Of a stretch of DNA of 39,491 nt, positions 1 through 7,078 are shown one piece after another. The DNA lies in assembly GCA_913050215.1 (NCBI GenBank), contig CAJXBG010000025.1, forward strand, positions 1 through 39,491, in the 5' to 3' direction. The stretch's first letter is position 1, and each line of letters opens with the position of its first letter. This DNA comes from an uncultured Gammaproteobacteria bacterium. GTDB lineage: Bacteria; Pseudomonadota; Gammaproteobacteria; Pseudomonadales; Azotimanducaceae. Under the pieces are notes generated by a model that saw nothing but the letters and a program-made list of their open reading frames with translations, did no database searches and was not told the origin of the DNA. The translations under genes were made by a program, and so were the position numbers.

Positions 1-43
1 GGGTTATATCTACTGGAAAATCCCCCAATACGAAACTTAAACA

Positions 44-66
44 ACTCCATAACGGTGGAGTAAATT
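44..66 (+). promoter_or_regulatory. Inverted repeat beside a -10-like hexamer upstream of uvrD
   Basis: ACTCCA (44-49) and TGGAGT (56-61) are perfect 6-bp arms around a 6-bp spacer. The -10-like hexamer TAAATT starts at 61, overlapping the last base of the right arm. A similar arrangement lies upstream of dctQ on the other strand. It may be an operator within a promoter for uvrD, or the tail of an upstream unit outside the window. No LexA-type CTGT-N8-ACAG box is visible before uvrD. Confidence 0.35.
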
Positions 67-110
67 AGCCTCGCTTAAGCCTGATAGTTTTTTTCAGTAA
101 AGGTAACGAC

Positions 111-2336
111 TTGGACGTATCACACATACTTGAATCCCTTAATGATGCCCAGAGAGAGGCGGTAACCGCGGCGCCAGGCAGCTACCTGATTCTTGCGGGG
201 GCCGGAAGCGGAAAAACTAGAGTCCTTACTCATCGGATCGCTTGGCAGGTGCAGACCGAAAACATCTCCCCTCATAGCATCTTGGCAGTTACCTTTACCA
301 ACAAAGCTGCAGCCTCTATGAAAGCGAGAATCGAGTCTTTGCTCGACATGCCGCTAAGAGGTATGTGGGTAGGCACTTTCCATGGTTTGGCTCACAGATT
401 ACTGCGAACCCATTGGCAAGACGCCAAACTGCCGCAAAATTTTCAGATTCTTGACGCGGATGATCAACTACGTGTTGTAAAGCGGGTGTTAGCGAACTTG
501 CAGCTGGATGAAAAAAAATGGCCAGCGAGGCAAGCGGTCTGGTTCATCAATGCCCAGAAGGATGAAGGGCTGAGACCTCAGCACATTGAAGATTATGGTG
601 ATTTGTATACCAAAACGCATCTTGATATTTATAGAGCATATGAAGAAGCTTGTGAACGTGGCGGTATGGTTGATTTTGCCGAGCTACTACTACGAGCACA
701 TGAACTCTGGTTAAACAATCCTGCCTTGCTGAAACATTATCAACGTCGATTCAGCCACCTTTTGGTCGACGAGTTTCAAGACACCAACGCGATCCAGTAT
801 GCGTGGCTGCGGGTGCTAGCCGGAGACCAAGATAACATGCTGGTTGTGGGCGACGACGATCAATCTATCTATGGATGGCGCGGCGCGAAAATAGAGAATA
901 TTCAGAAGTTTTCAACGGACTTTCCAAACAGTCGTACTATTCGACTTGAGCAAAATTACCGATCAACCGGGGCGATTCTTAAAGCAGCTAATGGGTTGAT
1001 AGATGGTAATGCAGATCGTCTGGGTAAAGAGCTTTGGACAGATCAGGGTGATGGCGATCTGCTCAACCTTTACAGTGCTTTCAACGAGGTCGATGAAGCT
1101 CGGTATATTGTATCTAGGGTAAAAGACTGGTTAGCACAGGGTAATAGTTACAAAGAAGCCGCCATATTGTATCGATCAAACGCTCAGTCCCGAGTGCTTG
1201 AAGAAGCGATGCTTCGGTCTCAGATACCCTACCGCATATATGGTGGCCAACGATTCTTTGAGCGTATGGAAATACGTCATGTGCTGGCTTACCTTAGATT
1301 AGTATCTAACAGGGACGCTGACGCGGCCTTTGAGCGAGTCGTTAATACGCCGACCCGGGGAATTGGAGACAGAACGGTCAACGAGATTCGACAGCAAGCC
1401 AGAGCCAACAATATATCCATGTGGCGTGCCGCGAAGCAATTAATTGAAAATCCGAACAGTAAGGGAAGAGTTAAAAATGCAGTTAATGGTTTTCTCGAAC
1501 TCATAGCAGATATAGATGATGCGACGACAGATGCTGATCTAGTGTCGCTCTGTGAGATCGTGATAGATAAATCGGGATTGAAAGACTACTACGAGAAAGA
1601 AAGGGGCGAACGCGGCCAGGCTCGGCTGGAGAATCTTGAAGAATTAATTACTGCTGCAAGAACCTTTGATCCGGAAGAAGATTCGGTATTCAGCGATGAG
1701 GCTGACGGCGTGCCATTAACGATACTGGATGAGTTTCTCAATCATGCAGCGCTCGAAGCGGGTGAAGGTCAGGGTAATGCAAACGATGATTGCGTTCAGA
1801 TGATGACCTTACACAGCGCAAAGGGTTTAGAGTTCCCACTGGTGTTTTTGGCAGGTATGGAAGAAGGCCTGTTTCCTCACGGTCGGTCAGTTGAAGAGCC
1901 CGGTCGACTGGAAGAAGAACGCAGGCTCTGCTACGTCGGTATTACTCGAGCGATGAAGCAGCTCTACCTTACCTATGCGGAATCACGGAGAATTAACGGA
2001 GCGGAAACCTATAACCGTGTCTCACGGTTTGTTAATGAGATACCAAAAGACTTGATGCAGGAAGTCCGCGCCCAAACATCGGTTACTAGACCAGCCCAGA
2101 CTTCGTTTTCAACATCGGGTATCTCTTCTCGTGGTATTCGGCCATCGGCGATGACGGGTGCGTCGGTCGATGGTACGGATTTTAAGCTCGGTCAGCAGGT
2201 CGTTCACAGCAAGTTTGGTGAAGGCGTGGTGCTGAACTATGAAGGGGACGGTAAGCAAGCACGCGTTCAAGTAAATTTTGGTAGTGAAGGCAGTAAATGG
2301 TTGATGTTGGCCTATGCGAACTTGCAGGCACTTTAA
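111..2336 (+). CDS. uvrD: DNA helicase II (UvrD)
   Basis: ATP-dependent 3'-5' SF1A DNA helicase acting in nucleotide excision repair, methyl-directed mismatch repair and clearing of stalled forks. At 741 residues it is close to the usual ~720. The Walker A loop GAGSGKT is at residues 30-36, DEFQDT at 220-225 and GDDDQSIYGWRGA at 247-259. The conserved motifs LEQNYRST and MTLHSAKGLEFP follow. The C-terminal ~60 residues (KLGQQVVHSKFGEGVVLNYEGDG) match the Tudor-like RNA-polymerase-binding domain of UvrD/PcrA. The start is TTG at 111, chosen because the protein then opens MDVSHILESLNDAQ, matching E. coli UvrD from residue 1, with AAAGGT a few bases upstream. Rep is less likely, because the N-terminus and C-terminal domain fit UvrD better. 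It appears to be transcribed alone. Confidence 0.97.
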   Translation: MDVSHILESLNDAQREAVTAAPGSYLILAGAGSGKTRVLTHRIAWQVQTENISPHSILAVTFTNKAAASMKARIESLLDMPLRGMWVGTFHGLAHRLLRTHWQDAKLPQNFQILDADDQLRVVKRVLANLQLDEKKWPARQAVWFINAQKDEGLRPQHIEDYGDLYTKTHLDIYRAYEEACERGGMVDFAELLLRAHELWLNNPALLKHYQRRFSHLLVDEFQDTNAIQYAWLRVLAGDQDNMLVVGDDDQSIYGWRGAKIENIQKFSTDFPNSRTIRLEQNYRSTGAILKAANGLIDGNADRLGKELWTDQGDGDLLNLYSAFNEVDEARYIVSRVKDWLAQGNSYKEAAILYRSNAQSRVLEEAMLRSQIPYRIYGGQRFFERMEIRHVLAYLRLVSNRDADAAFERVVNTPTRGIGDRTVNEIRQQARANNISMWRAAKQLIENPNSKGRVKNAVNGFLELIADIDDATTDADLVSLCEIVIDKSGLKDYYEKERGERGQARLENLEELITAARTFDPEEDSVFSDEADGVPLTILDEFLNHAALEAGEGQGNANDDCVQMMTLHSAKGLEFPLVFLAGMEEGLFPHGRSVEEPGRLEEERRLCYVGITRAMKQLYLTYAESRRINGAETYNRVSRFVNEIPKDLMQEVRAQTSVTRPAQTSFSTSGISSRGIRPSAMTGASVDGTDFKLGQQVVHSKFGEGVVLNYEGDGKQARVQVNFGSEGSKWLMLAYANLQAL

Positions 2337-2377
2337 CGCTAGCAACTCAGGCTTGAGTAATAGTTGAATTAATAATT

Positions 2378-2386
2378 TGTGGATAA
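2378..2386 (-). promoter_or_regulatory. Perfect DnaA-box 9-mer
   Basis: TGTGGATAA on the + strand is TTATCCACA on the - strand, the consensus high-affinity DnaA box. It lies between uvrD and dctP and overlaps a GTG (2379) that could be read as an early dctP start. A second perfect box is at 35911-35919. An isolated box may be chance or a DnaA titration/regulatory site. There is no cluster of boxes or AT-rich unwinding element to suggest an origin. Confidence 0.4.
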
Positions 2387-2390
2387 TTTG

Positions 2391-3506
2391 ATGAAAATGG
2401 AATTCATAAGTAAAGGTTTGTTTTTAGCATTTTTAGGATTACTTACTGCTTGTGGAGACGGCCAAGTAAAGAGTAAAAACGATGGCGGCGTTGTTGCACA
2501 GGAACAACAGACATTCCGTTGGCGCATGGTGACAACATGGCCGAAGAACTTGCCTGGACTCGGTATCGCGCCCGAATTAATAGCTGAACGGGTTGAGAAA
2601 ATGAGTGCTGGGCGGTTGAAAATAACCGTATTTGGCGCGAACGAGATTGTACCCGCGCTAGGCGTGTTTGATGCTGTTTCTCTCGGAAACGTGGAAATGG
2701 GCCATGGTGCAGCTTATTACTGGAAAGGTAAGGTACCGATTGCGCAGTTGTTTACGACGGTCCCATTTGGTCTGACGGCGCAAGAAATGAACGCGTGGCT
2801 ATATCAGGGCGGTGGTTTGGAATTGTGGGAAGAGCTGTATGCTCGATACGATCTGGTGCCTACCCCGGCCGGTAACACCGGTGTACAAATGGCGGGCTGG
2901 TTCAACAAGGAACTGAACTCCATGGATGACCTCCGCGGTATCAAAATGCGGATACCCGGGCTCGGCGGAGAAGTCTTTCAGCGTGCCGGAGGAACAGCGA
3001 TTACCTTGCCGGGAGGGGAGATTTATACGAGCCTTCAAACTGGCGTTATTGACGCAACCGAATGGGTAGGCCCTTACAACGATCTGGCATTCGGACTGCA
3101 TCAAGTCGCTAAGTACTACTACTATCCCGGTTGGCAGGAACCAGGACCTACACTTGAGATGATTATCAACAAGCAAGCGTTCGACTCACTGCCAAAAGAT
3201 TTGCAGGAGATTGTCAGAATCTCAAGCCGTGCGACGAATGAGGATATGCTGGCGCTATATACTGCTAAGAATAATTCGGCGTTGGAAGAACTAGTGAATG
3301 TCCACCAAGTAGAAGTTCGAAAAATACCAGAGGATGTGTTGCGCGAGCTGAAGAAAATCTCTGACGAGGTCGTCAGTGAACTGCCGACTGAAGATCCTCT
3401 CGAAAGAAAAATTTATGAATCTTATATTAACTTCAAAGCCGGAGTTGAGAACTACCATGAGATATCCGAGCGCGCCTATATCAATACTCGCTCTGAATTG
3501 GAGTGA
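2391..3506 (+). CDS. dctP: TRAP transporter solute-binding protein (DctP/TakP type), predicted lipoprotein
   Basis: Extracytoplasmic binding protein of a tripartite ATP-independent periplasmic (TRAP) carrier, which captures an organic acid and passes it to the DctQM permease. About 370 residues. The mature part opens with WRMVTTWPKNLPG and carries GWFNKELNSMDDLRGIKMRIPG and DATEWVGPYND, typical of the TakP/FcbT1 branch that binds keto-acids or aromatic acids. The N-terminus has a basic residue, a hydrophobic stretch and the lipobox LLTAC, with the cysteine at residue 21. This predicts a lipid-anchored protein, whereas most Gram-negative TRAP binding proteins are soluble. I chose ATG 2391; an in-frame GTG at 2379 lies inside a DnaA-box 9-mer. 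ATG 2397 is also possible. No start has a strong Shine-Dalgarno. The permease genes lie downstream on the opposite strand. The substrate cannot be read from the sequence. Confidence 0.9.
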   Translation: MKMEFISKGLFLAFLGLLTACGDGQVKSKNDGGVVAQEQQTFRWRMVTTWPKNLPGLGIAPELIAERVEKMSAGRLKITVFGANEIVPALGVFDAVSLGNVEMGHGAAYYWKGKVPIAQLFTTVPFGLTAQEMNAWLYQGGGLELWEELYARYDLVPTPAGNTGVQMAGWFNKELNSMDDLRGIKMRIPGLGGEVFQRAGGTAITLPGGEIYTSLQTGVIDATEWVGPYNDLAFGLHQVAKYYYYPGWQEPGPTLEMIINKQAFDSLPKDLQEIVRISSRATNEDMLALYTAKNNSALEELVNVHQVEVRKIPEDVLRELKKISDEVVSELPTEDPLERKIYESYINFKAGVENYHEISERAYINTRSELE

Positions 3507-3513
3507 ATAAAAG

Positions 3514-3563
3514 CGAGGGGCCGAGTTAAAAGCACGATCAAAAAATACTGACTCAGCCCCTCG
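3514..3563 (-). terminator. Hairpin between convergent dctP and dctM
   Basis: CGAGGGGCCGAGT (3514-3526) pairs with ACTCAGCCCCTCG (3551-3563), giving a 13-bp stem with one C-A mismatch and a 24-nt loop. The right arm overlaps the last codons of dctM. Read leftward, the stem is followed by CTTTTATTC, a modest U-rich tract, so it probably ends the dctQM transcript. It may also block read-through from dctP. The long loop is unusual for a simple intrinsic terminator. Confidence 0.5.
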
Positions 3564-4926
3564 AGAAAATCAGTTGTGGCAGCCAAGTGGCGAGTTCGGG
3601 TAAAAATATCAGCAGCAACATCATCAGCAATTGCATCACGATGAAGGGGATCACGCCACGATAGATATCGGTTGTTTTGATTGAGTCTGGTGCAACGCCT
3701 CTTAGATAAAAGAGGGCAAAGCCAAAGGGCGGTGTAAGAAAACTAGTTTGTAGATTAATTGCGATCATCACGCCTAACCAAATCGGGTCTAGGCCCATGG
3801 CGAGAAGAACAGGACCAACGATTGGAACAACAACAAAGGTTATTTCAATAAAGTCGAGAATAAAACCAAGTAAAAAGATCACAAGCATGACAACGAAGGT
3901 AGCACCTACCAGTCCGCCTGGCATTTGCTCGAATAGTCTCTGTATCAATGCGTCGCCGCCATACCCCCGGAATACCAGTGAAAACACTGATGCGCCAATC
4001 AGAATAAAAAATACCATTGCGGTTGTGCGGGTCGTTGAACGCGCAACTTCCAGAGCCGCTTTCATCGTCATTGATCTGGCCAGTAAAGCCAAAAGGATTG
4101 CGCCCATCGCGCCTACCGCAGCAGCTTCTGTGGGCGTCGCAATTCCGGTTAGAATGGAGCCAAGAACAGCAAATATCAGGACCAAGGGCGACACGAGACT
4201 TGTTACGATCTCAACAAGATCGAATTTCTCTTTTGAAGCAACCGCCGGCGCACGATCGGGCGTTACCCTCGCTACGGTGAGCAGGTACACAAGGTAGAAC
4301 AGGACTAAGCCAAGCCCCGGTAGAACTGCGCCGGCAAATAAATCACCAACCGATATCGTTTTAGGGTTAAAAATTCCCAAGCTGAGTTGTGCCTGCTGAT
4401 AAGCGTTGGATAAGACATCGCCAAGTAACACAAGGGCGATGGAAGGTGGAATAATTTGTCCGAGGGTGCCAGTCGCGCAAATTGTCCCGGTTGCCAAAGC
4501 AGGGTCGTAATTAGCTTTTAACATCGAAGGCAGAGACATTAGGCTCATGGTCACCACGGTGGCACCAACAATCCCTGTACTCGCAGCCATCAGCATGCCG
4601 ACTAGCGTGACTGCGATACCAAGTCCCCCTGGCATAGAGCCAAAGGGTTTACTCATTGTAGAGAGCAGTCGCTCTGCGATTTTCGATTGTTCGAGTATGA
4701 CGCCCATCAGCACAAAAAGAGGCACGGCAATCAATGTTTGATTGGTGATGATGCCAAATAGGCGATTAGGCGTGGCAAATAAGAAAGTTGGCTCAAAAGT
4801 ATTCGTCATCACGCCTATCCCCGCGGCGATAAGCGCGGTACCACCCAGCGTTAAAGCCACGGGATACCCAAGCAGCAGACAGAAAAAAACCGCGGCGAAC
4901 ATAATCAGCGAAGCATATTCAGCCAT
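3553..4926 (-). CDS. dctM: TRAP transporter large permease subunit (DctM)
   Basis: Large inner-membrane subunit that forms the Na+-driven transport channel of the TRAP carrier. It has 457 residues and is almost wholly hydrophobic, with a dozen or so membrane segments. Family marks include VPLFVLMGVILEQSKIAERL, GATVVTMSLMSLP, CATGTLGQIIPPSIALV and TSFLTPPFGFALFYLRG. The extra loop around residues 180-195 (NPKTISVGDLF) fits the longer mannitol/chloroaromatic branch of DctM, which agrees with the TakP-like binding protein nearby. It starts 3 bp after the dctQ stop codon, so the two are surely co-transcribed. Its 3' end meets dctP tail to tail. Confidence 0.95.
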   Translation of the reverse strand: MAEYASLIMFAAVFFCLLLGYPVALTLGGTALIAAGIGVMTNTFEPTFLFATPNRLFGIITNQTLIAVPLFVLMGVILEQSKIAERLLSTMSKPFGSMPGGLGIAVTLVGMLMAASTGIVGATVVTMSLMSLPSMLKANYDPALATGTICATGTLGQIIPPSIALVLLGDVLSNAYQQAQLSLGIFNPKTISVGDLFAGAVLPGLGLVLFYLVYLLTVARVTPDRAPAVASKEKFDLVEIVTSLVSPLVLIFAVLGSILTGIATPTEAAAVGAMGAILLALLARSMTMKAALEVARSTTRTTAMVFFILIGASVFSLVFRGYGGDALIQRLFEQMPGGLVGATFVVMLVIFLLGFILDFIEITFVVVPIVGPVLLAMGLDPIWLGVMIAINLQTSFLTPPFGFALFYLRGVAPDSIKTTDIYRGVIPFIVMQLLMMLLLIFLPELATWLPQLIFSRG

Positions 4927-4929
4927 TAT

Positions 4930-5451
4930 CTAGATGCGCTCTGGAATGATAGTGGGTTTGAGTATGACAAGCAGCGCACGCGAAAACTCGGATAACCCCT
5001 GTAGAAGTAGCAGTGCTGCCATGAGTGGTATCAGGGTTTTTAGCAGATAGACGCCGGGGAGTCCTCCTGGTTCTGCACTACCTTCTTGCATATTCCAAGA
5101 CAAGTTAACGTAATCAAGGCTGGACCAGATGAGAAAGAGACTGAGGGGTAAAAGAAATATGAGTGTACCTAACAAGTCGATCAGTGCGCGAGCTCTCATG
5201 TCTAGTCGCGAATAAATGATATCGACGCGGACGTGTGATTGTTCTTTTAAGGCATAGGGAATTCCTAACATGAAAACAATGCCGTGCAAATAAATGACAG
5301 TTTCTACCAGCGGCGTTAATCCAAGGTTGAAAGAATATCTGGCAACCACCACCACGCAGGTCAGTAGCATCATGATGAAAGACAGAGGCGCGACCAGATT
5401 GCCAATCAAGCCGGTGGTTTTGTCTGTTAGAGCGATAAAGGTTTTTAGCAT
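4930..5451 (-). CDS. dctQ: TRAP transporter small permease subunit (DctQ)
   Basis: Small membrane subunit that docks the binding protein onto DctM. It has 173 residues with four hydrophobic segments at about 16-40, 50-68, 90-112 and 130-155. The DctQ-type sequence QSHVRVDIIYSRL lies between segments two and three. It is first in the dctQM unit. The chosen ATG has no clear Shine-Dalgarno, but the reading frame and family length support it. A TATACT -10 and a dyad lie 29-50 bp upstream. Confidence 0.92.
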   Translation of the reverse strand: MLKTFIALTDKTTGLIGNLVAPLSFIMMLLTCVVVVARYSFNLGLTPLVETVIYLHGIVFMLGIPYALKEQSHVRVDIIYSRLDMRARALIDLLGTLIFLLPLSLFLIWSSLDYVNLSWNMQEGSAEPGGLPGVYLLKTLIPLMAALLLLQGLSEFSRALLVILKPTIIPERI

Positions 5452-5479
5452 AAACCATGCACGGGTAATGTGGACCTGA

Positions 5480-5509
5480 AGTATACTCCAACCGAATGGA
5501 GCGGCCCAA
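5480..5509 (-). promoter_or_regulatory. Candidate dctQM promoter with abutting dyad
   Basis: On the - strand, TATACT (5485-5480) is a good -10. Directly next to it is the dyad CTCCA (5501-5497), six bases, TGGAG (5490-5486). TTGGGC (5509-5504) sits 18 bp upstream of the -10 as a weak -35. The dyad fills the spacer, where a repressor or a MerR-type activator could act. Promoter strength and regulator are inferred, not shown. Confidence 0.4.
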
Positions 5510-5654
5510 ATAGGATTTCTGTTAGTCAGTTTACGCCCGTAAAGCCAATAAATGGCGTTGACAGTTTTTTGTAATGGCGGGACTGATCATCAGATAAGAA
5601 ACGATTCTCCAAACGGGTGTGAACAGCTTGCACCGGGTGCTATAAGCGTCAGTC

Positions 5655-6620
5655 TCAAGTGGCAAATAGGCCGTAGTGTAGAAACACGCCACCAAAGACA
5701 CTAAGGCCAACCCAGTGATTACTGAGAAATGCAGCGAAACAGGGATCGCGTGCTCGATCTTTGATGAGATATTGCTGATAGATAAGCAACCCAGCGGCAA
5801 TTGTTAGTCCGGCATAAAACGAGAACCCGAGGGAAAGCCTTTGTGCGACCATCACCATGGTTCCTAGGAAAAATATCTGAAGAACACCGATAATGAATTT
5901 GTCGAGATCCCCGAACAGGATCGCGGAGGATTTCAACCCAAGCTTCAGGTCATCATCTCGGTCTACCATAGCGTATTCGGTATCATAGGCGACGGTCCAG
6001 ATAACATTAGCAACGACTAATAACCAGGCGATCTGGGGTATCTCACCGGTGACGGCAGAAAAGGACATAGGAATGCCCATAGAAAATGCCAGACCAAGCA
6101 CTGCCTGTGGTAAATAGGTGTAGCGTTTCATCAATGGGTAAACCGCTGCAATTAGGGCGGCAATGACCGCCAGACTCAATGTCAGAAGATTTGTCGTTAG
6201 AACCAGGACTAACGCTGGAAATAAGAGAACAAACAAAAAGATAAACGCGTCGCTTAGCGTCAGTTCACCTGTGATCAGCGGGCGATTGACCGTGCGCTTT
6301 ACTTGACCATCGAAGTTACGGTCAGCTATATCGTTAATGACGCACCCAGCTGAGCGGGTGAACACGACACCGAGGAAAAAAACGAAAAACAGGTGAGCAC
6401 TTGGATAACCTTCGCTGGCGATCCAGAGACCCCAGAAAGTGGGCCATAGCAGCAGGGAAATACCAATAGGCCGATCGAGTCTAGCGAGTTTGAGTAAATG
6501 GGGCAGTTTTGGCAATCGCTGTTTCTGGAAACGCCGTAATTTGGACGATGCGCCAACAACCAGCGAAACGCAGATCTGGCTTAAGTTGCGAAGCAAGGTG
6601 CTAATCGGGGGTAATCGCAA
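5655..6620 (-). CDS. ubiA: 4-hydroxybenzoate octaprenyltransferase (UbiA)
   Basis: Integral membrane prenyltransferase that attaches the polyprenyl tail to 4-hydroxybenzoate in ubiquinone synthesis. The sequence LDRPIGISLLLWPTFWGLWI is diagnostic. Both Mg-diphosphate motifs are present: NDIADRNFD near residue 96 and AYDTEYAMVDRDDD near residue 210. About eight membrane segments. The 321-residue frame opens at TTG 6620 and has some 48 residues before LDRPIG, roughly twice the usual leader. TTG codons further in, for example at 6515 (which would give 286 residues), are plausible true starts, and no candidate has a clear Shine-Dalgarno. Chorismate lyase (ubiC), often just upstream of ubiA, is absent here; rubredoxin lies there, divergently. 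Confidence 0.94.
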   Translation of the reverse strand: MRLPPISTLLRNLSQICVSLVVGASSKLRRFQKQRLPKLPHLLKLARLDRPIGISLLLWPTFWGLWIASEGYPSAHLFFVFFLGVVFTRSAGCVINDIADRNFDGQVKRTVNRPLITGELTLSDAFIFLFVLLFPALVLVLTTNLLTLSLAVIAALIAAVYPLMKRYTYLPQAVLGLAFSMGIPMSFSAVTGEIPQIAWLLVVANVIWTVAYDTEYAMVDRDDDLKLGLKSSAILFGDLDKFIIGVLQIFFLGTMVMVAQRLSLGFSFYAGLTIAAGLLIYQQYLIKDRARDPCFAAFLSNHWVGLSVFGGVFLHYGLFAT

Positions 6621-6676
6621 CGTTCGGACTCGCTCAGGTGATGGTTGACAAGTCCTGGGTCGAAGAGGACGAGGCT

Positions 6677-6706
6677 GTGACAGTGCGTCAGCAAATAAGT
6701 TAGTAT
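6677..6706 (+). promoter_or_regulatory. Candidate rubredoxin promoter
   Basis: GTGACA (6677-6682) and TAGTAT (6701-6706) are separated by 18 bp. They resemble a sigma-70 promoter reading toward the rubredoxin gene, about 75 bp ahead of its start codon, in the ubiA/rubredoxin divergent gap. The -10 match is imperfect. Confidence 0.3.
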
Positions 6707-6780
6707 ACGTTGGTTATCTTCCGCCGCAACCTAGTGGTGACCGAAGGCCGAAAAATCAAAAACAGAGGTGTGTTTCAAGT

Positions 6781-6945
6781 ATGAAAAAGTGGCAGTGTAT
6801 TGTGTGTGGGTTCGTCTATGATGAAGAAGAGGGACTTGAGTCAGAGGGAATAGCACCCGGCACAAAATGGGAAGATATTCCCGAGGACTGGTGTTGCCCA
6901 GAGTGCGGCGTGAGTAAAGAAGACTTTGAAATGGAGGAGATGTAA
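6781..6945 (+). CDS. rubA: Rubredoxin
   Basis: 54-residue one-iron electron carrier of the cytoplasm. It starts MKKWQCIVCGFVYDEEEG and carries the two Cys-x2-Cys knuckles CIVC (residues 6-9) and CPEC (39-42), which bind the single Fe. The aromatic and proline residues usual around them (YDE, PGTKWEDIPEDW) are present. A possible ribosome site, AGAGGTG, is at 6764-6770. No rubredoxin reductase or alkane hydroxylase is adjacent, so the redox partner is unknown; rubredoxins of this kind can feed oxygenases or detoxify oxygen and peroxide. It lies divergent from ubiA and ahead of a symporter gene that has its own promoter-like sequence. Confidence 0.95.
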   Translation: MKKWQCIVCGFVYDEEEGLESEGIAPGTKWEDIPEDWCCPECGVSKEDFEMEEM

Positions 6946-7013
6946 TCTCCAACAACGCCACCATTAATACTGAACAAAGGTAAGGGCAAAACTTTCTGAC
7001 TGACCAATTTACA

Positions 7014-7043
7014 TTGCCAAGACCCTAATAACGAAACTCTAAT
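7014..7043 (+). promoter_or_regulatory. Candidate promoter for the DAACS symporter
   Basis: TTGCCA (7014-7019) and TCTAAT (7038-7043), each 5 of 6 against the sigma-70 consensus, are 18 bp apart. They end 35 bp ahead of the symporter start codon, which has the strong Shine-Dalgarno AAAGGAGAGG. Confidence 0.5.
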
Positions 7044-7078
7044 TACAAGACACTGATATCAAGCGCAAAGGAGAGGAG

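Noticed and set aside
1-110. LexA (SOS) box upstream of uvrD
   Set aside because: Expected from E. coli, but no CTGT-N8-ACAG or close variant is visible in the 110 bp available.
5531-5800. 89-codon - strand frame overlapping the 3' end of ubiA
   Set aside because: It overlaps well-supported ubiA in another frame and has no family features; a shadow.
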